Assembly: GCA_000432015.1 (NCBI GenBank)
Contig: HF985385.1
Coordinates: 1-10,981 of the forward strand
DNA from: Clostridium sp. CAG:1024
GTDB taxonomy: Bacteria; Bacillota; Clostridia; Christensenellales; CAG-138
Reading direction: 5' to 3'
Length of the DNA stretch: 10,981 bases
Shown here: positions 1-6,503 of the stretch, piece by piece
Layout of the letters: each line of letters begins with the position of its first letter
Position numbering within the stretch: the stretch's first letter is position 1
Program-made: the position numbers and the translations under genes
The notes under the pieces: generated by a model
Database searches by the model: none
Seen by the model: the letters and a program-made list of their open reading frames with translations, nothing else
What the model was told of the DNA's origin: nothing

Positions 1-82
1 GGAACAAGCGCAAACCACAGGCGCGCCGGCCGTTCCGCCTGCGGAACCGGGGCCGCAGCGTCCATACCAATATAAATCGCTC

Positions 83-88
83 GGAGGA
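83..88 (+). promoter_or_regulatory. Ribosome binding site of mscL
   Basis: GGAGGA lies 6 nt before the ATG at 95. It decides the start, because the frame is open upstream with no ATG, GTG or TTG between the window edge and 95. Confidence 0.85.
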
Positions 89-94
89 ACACCT

Positions 95-517
95 ATGAAA
101 AAACTATTATCGGAATTCAAAGAGTTCGCCCTGCGCGGCAACGTGATCGACCTTGCAGTCGGCGTGATCGTCGGCTCCGCTTTCAGTGCGATCGTGACCT
201 CGCTTGTAAACGACATCATCTCCCCTCTGCTCGGTCTGCTGTTTCAGCAGGACTTTGCGGAGCTGTCTGTTTCCTTCGGCGGCATTACGCTCGCCTATGG
301 CGCATTCATTACTGCCGTCATCAATTTTCTGATCGTGACGCTCGCGCTGTTTGCCGTTGTAAAGGCGATCAACACGGCAAGCCGCCTGTTCAAACGCAAG
401 CAGGAGGAAACACCGGCAGAGCCGGCCGTCAAAGTCTGCCCGTTTTGCAAAAGTGAAATTGCGATCGATGCGACCCGCTGTCCGCATTGCACCTCCAGCC
501 TCGATACGGCAGACTGA
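95..517 (+). CDS. mscL: Large-conductance mechanosensitive channel MscL with C-terminal zinc-ribbon tail
   Basis: MscL forms a homopentameric membrane pore that opens under bilayer tension and releases solutes during hypo-osmotic shock. The 140-residue product starts with the typical amphipathic N-terminal helix and the motif EFALRGNVIDLAVGVIVGSAF (about residues 8-28, TM1). A short periplasmic loop follows, then TM2 (about 68-91, AYGAFITAVINFLIVTLAL) and a basic membrane exit (RLFKRK, 97-102). The usual cytoplasmic helix is replaced or extended by an acidic/proline linker and a CPFC-x10-CPHC zinc-ribbon-like module (Cys 115, 118, 129, 132). The start is fixed by GGAGGA at 83-88, 6 nt before ATG. 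The gene is monocistronic as far as visible and converges on the LCP gene. The reading frame is also open upstream to the window edge, so a longer product cannot be formally excluded. Family assignment is secure; metal binding by the tail is inferred. Confidence 0.96.
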   Translation: MKKLLSEFKEFALRGNVIDLAVGVIVGSAFSAIVTSLVNDIISPLLGLLFQQDFAELSVSFGGITLAYGAFITAVINFLIVTLALFAVVKAINTASRLFKRKQEETPAEPAVKVCPFCKSEIAIDATRCPHCTSSLDTAD

Positions 518-583
518 CAAAACCGCGCAGCATCTCCTGATACGAGAATCACTTTTTTGTAAAAGCAGAACCAAAAGAATTGC

Positions 584-617
584 GGGACAGCAACGCTTTA
601 TAGCATACGCCTGTCCC
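584..617. repeat. Inverted repeat downstream of mscL
   Basis: GGGACAG (584-590) and CTGTCCC (611-617) can pair as a 7-bp stem with a 20-nt loop, which holds a small inner GCT/AGC pairing. A C-rich run follows rather than a U-tract, so it is not an intrinsic terminator. The role is unknown. The rest of the 518-641 stretch shows no gene. Confidence 0.4.
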
Positions 618-641
618 CCCTTCCCTGCATTGCACGCATGT

Positions 642-673
642 AAAAGCGCCGCGGCATGACCCGCGGCGCTTTT
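642..673. terminator. Bidirectional terminator between mscL and the LCP gene
   Basis: The 13-nt arms AAAAGCGCCGCGG (642-654) and CCGCGGCGCTTTT (661-673) are perfect complements around a 6-nt loop. There is an A-run on one side and a T-run on the other, as expected of an intrinsic terminator working in both directions. It lies between the convergent ends of mscL (125 bp upstream) and the LCP gene (stop 15 bp away). Confidence 0.9.
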
Positions 674-688
674 GTCCGTTCCTCGATC

Positions 689-1831
689 TCAGTCCTCGTT
701 GCTGTCGGTAAAGTCCGTCTGTTTCCCTTCCGGGAACGGTTCGTTGTTATAGATGATCCCCTTGAGAATATCGCGCGTTTCTTCCATATTGTAAGTCAGC
801 AGGTACTTGCCCTTGCTGTTCTCTCCGTTGTGTCCCGTACCAGGGAACGGGATGGTGCTGCTTTCGATCGTAAAATCGTTGCTGAGCGCGATGGTGGCAA
901 GCTGAACGAGCGCATCTGCGGAAAGATTCGTTGCGGCGTTGTCCGCGACATAGTTGATCACATCCATGAGCTTGCCGATCGTCCATTCCTGCTTCACTTT
1001 CTTGTAGAGCAGCTCCAGCAGATGCCGCTGACGACCGGTTCTGCCGTAATCAGAGGTGCCGCCGCTGTAACGGTCACGGGCATACCACAGCGCCGTCTCG
1101 CCCGTCAAATGGTGCGGACCGTCGAACACTTCGACCTGCGTGTAGGTCTCCGGCATGGGCTTGCTGTTCTTCTCATGCCAGGAACGAATCTTCTTGTTGA
1201 TGAATTTGCATTCCTCTTCGGTCAGATCCACATCGAGTCCGCCGAACGTGTCGATGATGTGCTCGAACATGGAAAACGTGATGGAAACATAATTCTGAAT
1301 GTCGAGCTGGAAATTCCGCTTGCCGTTCAGCGTGTTGATGAGCATACCAATGCCACCGTTGCTGTATGCCTTGTTGAGCTTATCGTACCAGCCCGATTTG
1401 TCGTTGATGTATGCCGCACCGTCGCGCATGAGCGAAAAGATACAAACGCGCTTTGTGTCCAGATTGCAGGAAATCAGCATCATGGAGTCGGAGTTGCCCG
1501 TGCTGTCCGCGTTCGCGTTCTCATCGCGCGGGTCGATGCCGACAAGCAGAATATTGATGATGTTCGCGTTAATCTGATCGACCGCGTAAATCGGCTGTTC
1601 CGAAGGCGAGGGCTCCGGCTCAGGCGTCTGCGTGACCTGCACCGCATCCGGATCCGGCGTAAAGAACAGCACCTGCTGCACCTCTTCGGTTTCCACGGGC
1701 TTTTCCACGATCTCCACCGTGTTGTTCTTCTGGAGCTTGCCGGAATAGTATTTGAACACGCCAAACACGCCAAAGCCGGCGGCCGCCAGCACGAGAAGCA
1801 CGATCAGGATGATCATCAACGTTTTTTTCAT
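689..1831 (-). CDS. LytR-CpsA-Psr (LCP) family cell-wall glycopolymer ligase
   Basis: LCP enzymes move glycopolymers such as teichoic acid or capsule from undecaprenyl-pyrophosphate carriers to peptidoglycan on the outer membrane face. The 380-residue product has a short cytoplasmic MKK, one TM anchor (about 4-26), a Thr/Pro/Glu-rich spacer (about 35-85) and the LCP domain. Visible LCP motifs are NILLVGIDPRDE (93-104), the SDSMMLI strand (114-120), the catalytic-loop arginine in SLMRDG (133-138, where many homologues have S-x-P/M-R-D-T), KLNKAYSNGG (151-160), GGLDVDL (197-203) and the Arg-rich ARDRYSGGTSDYGRTGRQR segment (251-269). I chose ATG 1831 rather than the upstream TTG at 1894. It puts the TM segment directly at the N-terminus, and the TTG lies only about 8 nt from the predicted transcription start. 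The Shine-Dalgarno is weak: GGAAGG is 14 nt away. It follows popT on the same strand with an 83-nt gap. The precise polymer substrate cannot be read from the sequence. Confidence 0.93.
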   Translation of the reverse strand: MKKTLMIILIVLLVLAAAGFGVFGVFKYYSGKLQKNNTVEIVEKPVETEEVQQVLFFTPDPDAVQVTQTPEPEPSPSEQPIYAVDQINANIINILLVGIDPRDENANADSTGNSDSMMLISCNLDTKRVCIFSLMRDGAAYINDKSGWYDKLNKAYSNGGIGMLINTLNGKRNFQLDIQNYVSITFSMFEHIIDTFGGLDVDLTEEECKFINKKIRSWHEKNSKPMPETYTQVEVFDGPHHLTGETALWYARDRYSGGTSDYGRTGRQRHLLELLYKKVKQEWTIGKLMDVINYVADNAATNLSADALVQLATIALSNDFTIESSTIPFPGTGHNGENSKGKYLLTYNMEETRDILKGIIYNNEPFPEGKQTDFTDSNED

Positions 1832-1908
1832 TGAAACACCATCAGCCTTCCAAATATTTGCCGTGATCCCGCCGATACAGATATGCATCTGCAAGAAATC
1901 GACAAAAT

Positions 1909-1937
1909 ATTATATCACACCGTTGTGTCGGATTCAA
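1909..1937 (-). promoter_or_regulatory. Promoter for the LCP gene, overlapping the popT 3' end
   Basis: Read on the minus strand: TTGAAT (1932-1937), a 17-nt spacer, then a perfect TATAAT (1909-1914) preceded by a TGA extended -10 element. Transcription would start near 1902, giving a leader of about 70 nt. The spacer lies over the last codons and stop of popT, so the LCP gene can be expressed both from here and by readthrough from popT. Confidence 0.7.
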
Positions 1938-2832
1938 CAGATGTCGCTTTTTGTGTTTCGTCCGTCTCCTGCGGATCCGCGTTCTTCTCGGCTTCGGCGC
2001 GATTTTTCCGGATCTCGTGCAGGCTCTGCAGCAATCCGAGCGCGCTTCCCGCAAGGAACAGCGGGATACAGAGCCACGAAAACCCTTGAACGATATTGGG
2101 AACAATCAAAAGCAGGCTGCCCACGGCAATGCCGAGGATCGCAAAATAGGAAATGCGGTGAAACCGCACAAGCACATAGTGCATCAGAAAGATCAAAAGC
2201 GCAGCGGCGATCACAAACCCCACGCCCGCAAAGAACAGCGTGGGAATGTAGATCTCGGCGATCGCAAAGAGAATGGACTTGTACAAGCCCAGATACACGA
2301 GCAGAAACGACGAACTGAGCCCCGGGATCACCACGCCGATGGCAAGCACCGCACCCGCAAGCGCGGCAAGCAGCGGCGGCAGCGCATGTCCCGCCGTGGC
2401 CGCTGCCTCCGCCGTCGCGCTCGTATCGAGAAACTCAAAGAGCAGCACGAATAGCAGCCCGCACACTGCGGCTGCGGCGTCGCGCATACGCAGGCGGTGT
2501 CCGCCGCCTTTTTTCGTCTCCTCGTAGAGCGTCGGAAGGCTCCCCAGCACAAACCCGCAGAACAGCGCGAACACCTCTGCCTCATGCTGTTCGATGATGA
2601 GCTTCAGCACATTGCTCGTTAAGAGCACGCCGATCACGCCGCCGATGCCGAGCGGCAGCAGAAAGATCACGTTCCGCTTGATCCCCTTGAGCTTCAAAAG
2701 CTCACGGATCGCATTCACCATGCGCTCATACAATCCCATGGAGATGGCAATGACGCCGCCGCTTACGCCAGGCAGCACAAAGCCGATGCCGATCGCCACG
2801 CCGCAAAGGATTTTCACAAAAATTCCGTTCAA
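1915..2832 (-). CDS. popT: DUF368 / PopT-family undecaprenyl-phosphate translocase
   Basis: The DUF368 family has been shown to return undecaprenyl phosphate, the lipid carrier for cell-wall and surface polymers, to the cytoplasmic face. The 305-residue product is a polytopic membrane protein. It carries the family's two inverted-repeat signatures: GFVLPGVSGGVIAISMGLYE (17-36) and the related VVIPGLSSSFLLVYLGLYK (167-185). Further hydrophobic helices lie at about 55-80, 87-100, 120-135, 153-170, 194-223, 228-247 and 250-270. A charged, Glu/Thr-rich cytoplasmic-type tail (about 272-305) looks disordered. The start is TTG (2830-2832), supported by GGAG 7 nt upstream (2840-2843). It is followed 83 nt later by the LCP gene and is divergent from the polyprenyl-phosphate sugar transferase; all three act on or with undecaprenyl-phosphate carriers. 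The family call is firm, and the transport role follows from characterised members. Confidence 0.92.
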   Translation of the reverse strand: MNGIFVKILCGVAIGIGFVLPGVSGGVIAISMGLYERMVNAIRELLKLKGIKRNVIFLLPLGIGGVIGVLLTSNVLKLIIEQHEAEVFALFCGFVLGSLPTLYEETKKGGGHRLRMRDAAAAVCGLLFVLLFEFLDTSATAEAAATAGHALPPLLAALAGAVLAIGVVIPGLSSSFLLVYLGLYKSILFAIAEIYIPTLFFAGVGFVIAAALLIFLMHYVLVRFHRISYFAILGIAVGSLLLIVPNIVQGFSWLCIPLFLAGSALGLLQSLHEIRKNRAEAEKNADPQETDETQKATSVESDTTV

Positions 2833-2839
2833 GCTATCG

Positions 2840-2843
2840 CTCC
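2840..2843 (-). promoter_or_regulatory. Ribosome binding site supporting the TTG start of popT
   Basis: On the minus strand GGAG ends 7 nt before the TTG at 2832. The first signature helix begins about 10 residues into the protein, so this start gives a full-length family member. Confidence 0.65.
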
Positions 2844-2898
2844 AGTTCTATGATCCGGCCTGTCCGGCCGTTTGCCTTCACATAAATTCTTCGTGTAT

Positions 2899-2907
2899 AG
2901 TATACCA
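2899..2907 (-). promoter_or_regulatory. Probable extended -10 promoter for popT
   Basis: On the minus strand TGG-TATACT forms an extended -10 element (hexamer 2899-2904). The -35 region expected at 2922-2927 (TAGGTT) is a poor match, which is usual when a TGn element is present. The leader to the TTG would be about 60 nt. Confidence 0.5.
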
Positions 2908-2965
2908 TTGTTTTCGTCAGGAACCTATTACCGCAACATGAAAATTTCGTTAAGATTCTGTCGGT

Positions 2966-2994
2966 TTGACAGCATTGCGCCCGCATGTTAAAAT
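2966..2994 (+). promoter_or_regulatory. Strong vegetative promoter for the sugar transferase
   Basis: A perfect TTGACA (2966-2971), a 17-nt spacer and TAAAAT (2989-2994) preceded by TGT. This is close to an ideal sigma-A promoter with an extended -10. The start would be near 3001, giving a leader of about 60 nt to ATG 3064. It is back to back with the popT promoter. Confidence 0.85.
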
Positions 2995-3050
2995 CAGAAC
3001 ATCCTATATATCATGGCGGTTTTCGTGCGTTTCTGCCGTTTCCGCCGTCT

Positions 3051-3056
3051 GAGAGG
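3051..3056 (+). promoter_or_regulatory. Ribosome binding site selecting the start at 3064
   Basis: GAGAGG lies 7 nt before ATG 3064. The in-frame ATG at 3013 would be only about 12 nt from the predicted transcription start and has no Shine-Dalgarno sequence. Confidence 0.7.
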
Positions 3057-3063
3057 CTGTTCC

Positions 3064-4467
3064 ATGGAAAAGCGCGCGCGCCAACTTCCGAAAAAATACC
3101 GTCATGCGGTCCTGTCTCTGCTCAAGGCTCTGGTCTGCGCCGTTGTGATCGCATCGTTCATCACCTGCGTTGCGTTGTATTACCCGGAGTCCGATTTCCA
3201 TTTCTGGGGGTACTGGGTGTTCGCCATCCTGTATCTCGTCGTGTTTCTCTCCATTGCGAACATGTACCGCTGTTTCAATATCGGCGTACTCCGCCGCCGT
3301 GAACTGACGTTCTCTTTCTGCATGGCGTCGTTTCTCACGAACTTTATCATGTATTTCGTGCTGTCGCTGCTCTGCAAATACATGATCGATCCCATCCCCC
3401 TGCTCGTCATGCTCCTTGCGCAGTGGATCGCGGGGGCGCTCCTGCTGCTGCTTGCAAACCGTGTGTTTTTCCTGCTGCGTCCCGTGCGCAAGGCGATCAT
3501 GGTCTGCTCGCGCGATCTGCATGAAAAGGCCACGCTTGACAAATTTCTGAACATGCGTGACAGCTACCAGATCGAAGAGACCGTATCCGAGTCGCTCGGC
3601 TACGACGCGCTGGTCGATCGGATCTCCGGCTACAGCACCGTCATCACCGGAGAGATCGAAATGGGGCTTCGGCAAACGCTCGTGAACTTCTGCTTTGACA
3701 ACAACAAGCGTCTCTTCATTCTTCCCTCCGTGCAGGATATTATTCTGCACAACGCCCACGAAACTTTTGTCGGCGACTCGGTGGTATATCTTTGCAAGAA
3801 TCGGCCGTTTACGATCGAACAGCTTGCGGTCAAGCGGCTGATCGACATTTCCGTGTCGCTGCTTGGCATCATCGTGACGTCTCCCATCATGCTCGTGACC
3901 GCGCTTCTCATCAAGCTGCACGACGGCGGCCCCGTGTTTTTCCGTCAGGTCCGCTACACACGCAACCTTCAGAAATTCACGCTGATCAAATTCCGCAGCA
4001 TGGTCGTTGACGCCGAAAAGGACGGCGCGCGCTTTACTACGGACAACGATCCGCGCATCACGCCGATCGGCCGTTTCCTCCGCAGGACGCGCATCGATGA
4101 GCTGCCGCAGTTTTTCAACATTCTGCGCGGCGAAATGTCGCTTGTCGGTCCCCGCGCCGAGCGCATTGAAAACGTGGATTACTACTGCGAGATGCTGCCC
4201 GAGTTTCGCTATCGCATGAAAGTAAAAGCCGGCCTCACCGGCTATGCGCAGATCTACGGCAAATACAACACCTCCTACGAAGACAAGCTGAAACTCGACC
4301 TGCTCTATATCGAAAACTGCTCGATCATTCAGGACCTGCAGCTCCTGTTCCTAACCGTTCGCGTGCTCTTTATTCCCGACAGTACAGAGGGCTTTCAGAC
4401 GAAAACCATCGAAGAAATGGACACGGAGACGCAAAAGCAGCACGACGATCTGCAGCACACCGCGTAA
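3064..4467 (+). CDS. Polyprenyl-phosphate sugar-1-phosphate transferase (exopolysaccharide initiation)
   Basis: This family transfers a sugar-1-phosphate from a nucleotide sugar to undecaprenyl phosphate at the membrane, the first step of exopolysaccharide or capsule repeat-unit assembly. The 467-residue product has the large-PHPT layout: four N-terminal TM helices (about 17-38, 48-68, 83-104, 112-136) and a soluble central region (about 140-250) in the place of the Rossmann-like domain. A membrane-dipping helix (about 261-284) leads into the bacterial sugar transferase domain. Catalytic-domain signatures are clear: GPVFFRQVR (289-297), KFRSM (309-313), NDPRITPIGRFLRRTRIDELPQ (328-349) with the conserved Asp345-Glu346 pair, GEMSLVGPRAE with Arg364, and KAGLTGYAQIYGKYN near the end. 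I prefer ATG 3064 over ATG 3013, which would add 17 residues without a ribosome binding site. It sits behind a strong promoter and is closed by its own terminator. The sugar used cannot be told from sequence, so no gene symbol is given. Confidence 0.94.
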   Translation: MEKRARQLPKKYRHAVLSLLKALVCAVVIASFITCVALYYPESDFHFWGYWVFAILYLVVFLSIANMYRCFNIGVLRRRELTFSFCMASFLTNFIMYFVLSLLCKYMIDPIPLLVMLLAQWIAGALLLLLANRVFFLLRPVRKAIMVCSRDLHEKATLDKFLNMRDSYQIEETVSESLGYDALVDRISGYSTVITGEIEMGLRQTLVNFCFDNNKRLFILPSVQDIILHNAHETFVGDSVVYLCKNRPFTIEQLAVKRLIDISVSLLGIIVTSPIMLVTALLIKLHDGGPVFFRQVRYTRNLQKFTLIKFRSMVVDAEKDGARFTTDNDPRITPIGRFLRRTRIDELPQFFNILRGEMSLVGPRAERIENVDYYCEMLPEFRYRMKVKAGLTGYAQIYGKYNTSYEDKLKLDLLYIENCSIIQDLQLLFLTVRVLFIPDSTEGFQTKTIEEMDTETQKQHDDLQHTA

Positions 4468-4496
4468 AGCGCCAGCAGCAGTCCGCGGACGCATCG

Positions 4497-4537
4497 GACC
4501 GGCATGGGGGACATTCCCCGCATTGCCGGTCTGTTTT
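4497..4537 (+). terminator. Intrinsic terminator after the sugar transferase
   Basis: GACCGGCA (4497-4504) pairs perfectly with TGCCGGTC (4524-4531). Inside it GGGGA and TCCCC form a second stem around CAT. The hairpin is followed by TGTTTT. It lies 29 nt after the transferase stop codon and separates it from the sanA-like gene. Confidence 0.8.
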
Positions 4538-4628
4538 ATGTCCGCGCCGGATTGTAACGGTGCTGTGACAATGCCGAAACGGCCGTGAAACATAGTATTG
4601 CGATCCCGTTAATTTCCGCGAAACTGCA

Positions 4629-4657
4629 TTGACGCACTGTCTTTTCCCGTCTACCAT
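4629..4657 (+). promoter_or_regulatory. Candidate promoter of the sanA-like gene (leaderless arrangement)
   Basis: TTGACG (4629-4634), a 17-nt spacer and TACCAT (4652-4657). The A of ATG 4664 is exactly 7 nt after the -10 hexamer, the usual distance to the transcription start, and there is no Shine-Dalgarno sequence. The -10 matches only 4 of 6 bases, so the call is moderate. Confidence 0.5.
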
Positions 4658-4663
4658 GCAGAC

Positions 4664-5374
4664 ATGGAACGACAAACAGCAACAAAAACATATCCTTTGC
4701 GCAGAGCGCTGCTTCTGCTGTTATGCCTGTGCATCGTTTCCGGCCTGCTCGCCCTGGGTGTCAGCGGCTATGTGAAAGCGCAGGCGTCGAAACGCATTCT
4801 TTCTTTTGAGGACGCGCTTTCTCTCGACGCGGACTGCATTCTGGTGCTGGGGGCGGGGCTCCGCGGCAACGGCGAACCGAGCACGATCCTCGCCGACCGG
4901 CTGGACTGCGCGGTGGCGCTGTATGAGAACGGCGCAAGCGACCGTCTGCTCATGAGCGGCGATCACAGCCGTAAGGATTATAACGAAGTCTCCGCCATGA
5001 AAGCGTACGCCGTGGCGCGCGGCGTGTCCAGCTATCATGTCTTCCAGGATCACGCAGGGTTTTCGACCTATGAAAGCGTCTATCGTGCGCGCGACATTTT
5101 TTCCGCAAAAAAGGTCATCATCGTTACGCAGAGCTATCATCTCTACCGTGCGCTGTACATCGCCCGTGCGCTCGGTCTTGACGCCTACGGCGTTGCCTCC
5201 GATGCCCGCAGCTACGCCCGTCAGCCCTATTACACCGCGCGCGAGATCGTTGCCCGCTGCAAGGATTTCCTTTATACGCTGTTCCAGCCGGAGCCGACAT
5301 ACCTCGGCACGGTCATCCCCATTACTGGCAACGGAAACGTCACGAATCAGCTTCCCTGCTATCCGCTTGTGTGA
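4664..5374 (+). CDS. SanA/YdcF family (DUF218) membrane-anchored envelope protein
   Basis: DUF218 proteins of the SanA/ElyC/YdcF group are envelope proteins tied to the permeability barrier and lipid-carrier or peptidoglycan homeostasis; the biochemical activity is not settled. The 236-residue product has a basic N-terminus, one TM anchor (about 14-36) and an extracytoplasmic DUF218 domain. Its recognisable segments are ADCILVLGAGL (56-66), the RLDCAVALYENG helix (79-90), LLMSGDHSRKDYNEVSAM (95-112), VFQDHAGFSTYESVYRAR (126-143), VIIVTQSYHLYRALYIAR (151-168) and the closing TYLGTVIPI (212-220), which resembles the end of E. coli SanA (FLGPLVPI). Length fits the family. No ribosome binding site precedes ATG 4664, and later in-frame starts would remove part of the anchor's basic flank. 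It lies between the sugar transferase and galM with its own promoter, consistent with a cell-surface role. Confidence 0.88.
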   Translation: MERQTATKTYPLRRALLLLLCLCIVSGLLALGVSGYVKAQASKRILSFEDALSLDADCILVLGAGLRGNGEPSTILADRLDCAVALYENGASDRLLMSGDHSRKDYNEVSAMKAYAVARGVSSYHVFQDHAGFSTYESVYRARDIFSAKKVIIVTQSYHLYRALYIARALGLDAYGVASDARSYARQPYYTAREIVARCKDFLYTLFQPEPTYLGTVIPITGNGNVTNQLPCYPLV

Positions 5375-5395
5375 GCGAACGAGGCATGTTAAAAT
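5367..5395 (+). promoter_or_regulatory. Candidate promoter of the galM-barnase-barstar/HAD operon
   Basis: TTGTGT (5367-5372), a 17-nt spacer and TAAAAT (5390-5395) preceded by TGT. The 12-mer GCATGTTAAAAT (5384-5395) is identical to that of the sugar transferase promoter at 2983-2994. The -35 overlaps the end of the sanA-like gene. Transcription would begin near 5402, inside the left arm of the following hairpin. Confidence 0.55.
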
Positions 5396-5396
5396 G

Positions 5397-5438
5397 GGGA
5401 GTATCCGATTTCGCACCGGGTACTCCCAATTTGTATTT
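5397..5438 (+). terminator. Terminator-like hairpin between sanA-like gene and galM
   Basis: GGGAGTATCCG (5397-5407) pairs with CGGGTACTCCC (5417-5427) as an 11-bp stem with one G-U pair and a 9-nt loop. AATTTGTATTT follows, an imperfect U-tract. It probably reduces readthrough from sanA into galM. Transcripts starting at the overlapping promoter would lack the left arm and escape it. Confidence 0.55.
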
Positions 5439-5450
5439 CGGAGGCAGGCC

Positions 5451-6500
5451 ATGCTGCACACGCGAGCGCTTCCCTTTGTTCGGCCGGACGGGCGGACCGC
5501 AGCGGAATATACCTTTGAGACGGCGGGCGGCGCTCAGCTTTCCGTCATGGAATACGGTGCGCGCATCACACATCTCATTCTGCCCGCAAGCACACGAAAT
5601 CCCGCGGTCGACGTCGTGCTGGGTTATGACGATCCCATGCGATACCTGTCTGATACCGCCTGCTTCGGCGCCGTGTGCGGACGCTTTGCGAATCGGCTTC
5701 GCGGCGCGGCGTTCTCGCTCGGCAGCCGCCGCTATTCCCTCGATGCAAACGACGGCGAAAACACGCTCCACGGCGGAACCTTCGGCTTTCATCGGCGGTT
5801 CTTTGACGTCTGCGCCGTTGACGGCGGACTGCGCTGCCATCTCGTGAGTCTCGATGGGGACATGGGCTTTCCCGGCACGCTCGATCTGACCGTGACCTAT
5901 ACGCTCACGGACGACGCCGTGCTCCGCATCCAATATGATGCGTTCTGCCCGGACGCAGATACGATCGTAAATCTCACAAACCACAGCTATTTTCGGCTGG
6001 ACGACGCGGATGATGTTCTCGATCACCGGCTTTTCGTCAATGCCGCGTTCTATACGCCCGCGGACGCGGCGCTGCTGCCGACGGGCGAGATTCGTCCCGT
6101 TGCCGGCACGCCGTTTGATCTCTCCGCGCCGGTGCGTCTTTCCGCGCTTTTGCGTCCCTGTGCCCCCGCGCTTGCGGCGACGCAGGGGCTCGATCACAAT
6201 TTTGTACTGCGCAAAGAAGCCCGCGATGCGCTGACTCTCGCCGCGGCGCTCATTTCTTCGGACGGCGGGCGGCGCATGGAGTGCTGGACGACCCGGCCCG
6301 GTTTGCAGGTGTATACGGGCAACGGGCTTTCGGGCGAAGTCTGCCGGGGCGGCCGCGCCTACGGGCCGTATGCGGGCGTCTGTCTCGAAACGCAGCTGTT
6401 CCCGGACGCCATGACGCACACGCATTTTCCAAGCCCGATCCTTCCCCGCGGTCAGCGCTGCCGGCACACGACCGAATACCGTTTCCTTGAAGAGGAGTAA
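5451..6500 (+). CDS. galM: Aldose 1-epimerase (mutarotase)
   Basis: Aldose 1-epimerase interconverts the alpha and beta anomers of aldohexoses such as galactose and glucose in the cytoplasm, feeding the Leloir pathway and other anomer-specific enzymes. The 349-residue product has the normal length and the galactose mutarotase-like beta-sandwich motifs: GAVCGRFANRL (substrate loop), ENTLHGG, NLTNHSYFRL with the catalytic acid His178, QGLDHNFVL with Asp248, and CLETQLFPDAMTHTHFPSP with the catalytic base Glu313. ATG 5451 is chosen because GGAGG (5440-5444) lies 6 nt upstream and homology begins immediately; the frame is open about 410 nt further upstream, but that is a shadow of sanA. It is the first gene of an operon: only 3 nt separate its stop from the ribonuclease ATG, and the ribonuclease ribosome binding site AGAGGAG lies in its last codons. 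Its association with a HAD phosphatase/phosphomutase-like domain two genes on makes metabolic sense. Confidence 0.95.
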   Translation: MLHTRALPFVRPDGRTAAEYTFETAGGAQLSVMEYGARITHLILPASTRNPAVDVVLGYDDPMRYLSDTACFGAVCGRFANRLRGAAFSLGSRRYSLDANDGENTLHGGTFGFHRRFFDVCAVDGGLRCHLVSLDGDMGFPGTLDLTVTYTLTDDAVLRIQYDAFCPDADTIVNLTNHSYFRLDDADDVLDHRLFVNAAFYTPADAALLPTGEIRPVAGTPFDLSAPVRLSALLRPCAPALAATQGLDHNFVLRKEARDALTLAAALISSDGGRRMECWTTRPGLQVYTGNGLSGEVCRGGRAYGPYAGVCLETQLFPDAMTHTHFPSPILPRGQRCRHTTEYRFLEEE

Positions 6501-6503
6501 TCT

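Noticed and set aside
71..76. TATAAA just upstream of mscL as a -10 element
   Set aside because: There is no -35 match at the right distance and transcription would start within the mscL ribosome binding site.
656..1834. A 392-codon plus-strand frame opposite the LCP gene
   Set aside because: It is a shadow of a secure gene, begins inside the terminator at 642-673 and has a Val/Arg-rich composition without recognisable domains.
1832..1894. TTG-initiated 21-residue extension of the LCP protein
   Set aside because: It has no ribosome binding site, lies about 8 nt after the predicted transcription start, and would put a hydrophilic stretch before the expected MKK-TM anchor.
3004..3921. A 305-codon minus-strand frame opposite the sugar transferase
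   Set aside because: Charged, His/Arg/Glu-rich antisense translation with no family similarity; it also runs across the strong plus-strand promoter region.
5037..5450. Upstream extension of the galM frame by 138 codons
   Set aside because: It overlaps the SanA-like coding region in another frame; galM homology and the GGAGG site both point to ATG 5451.
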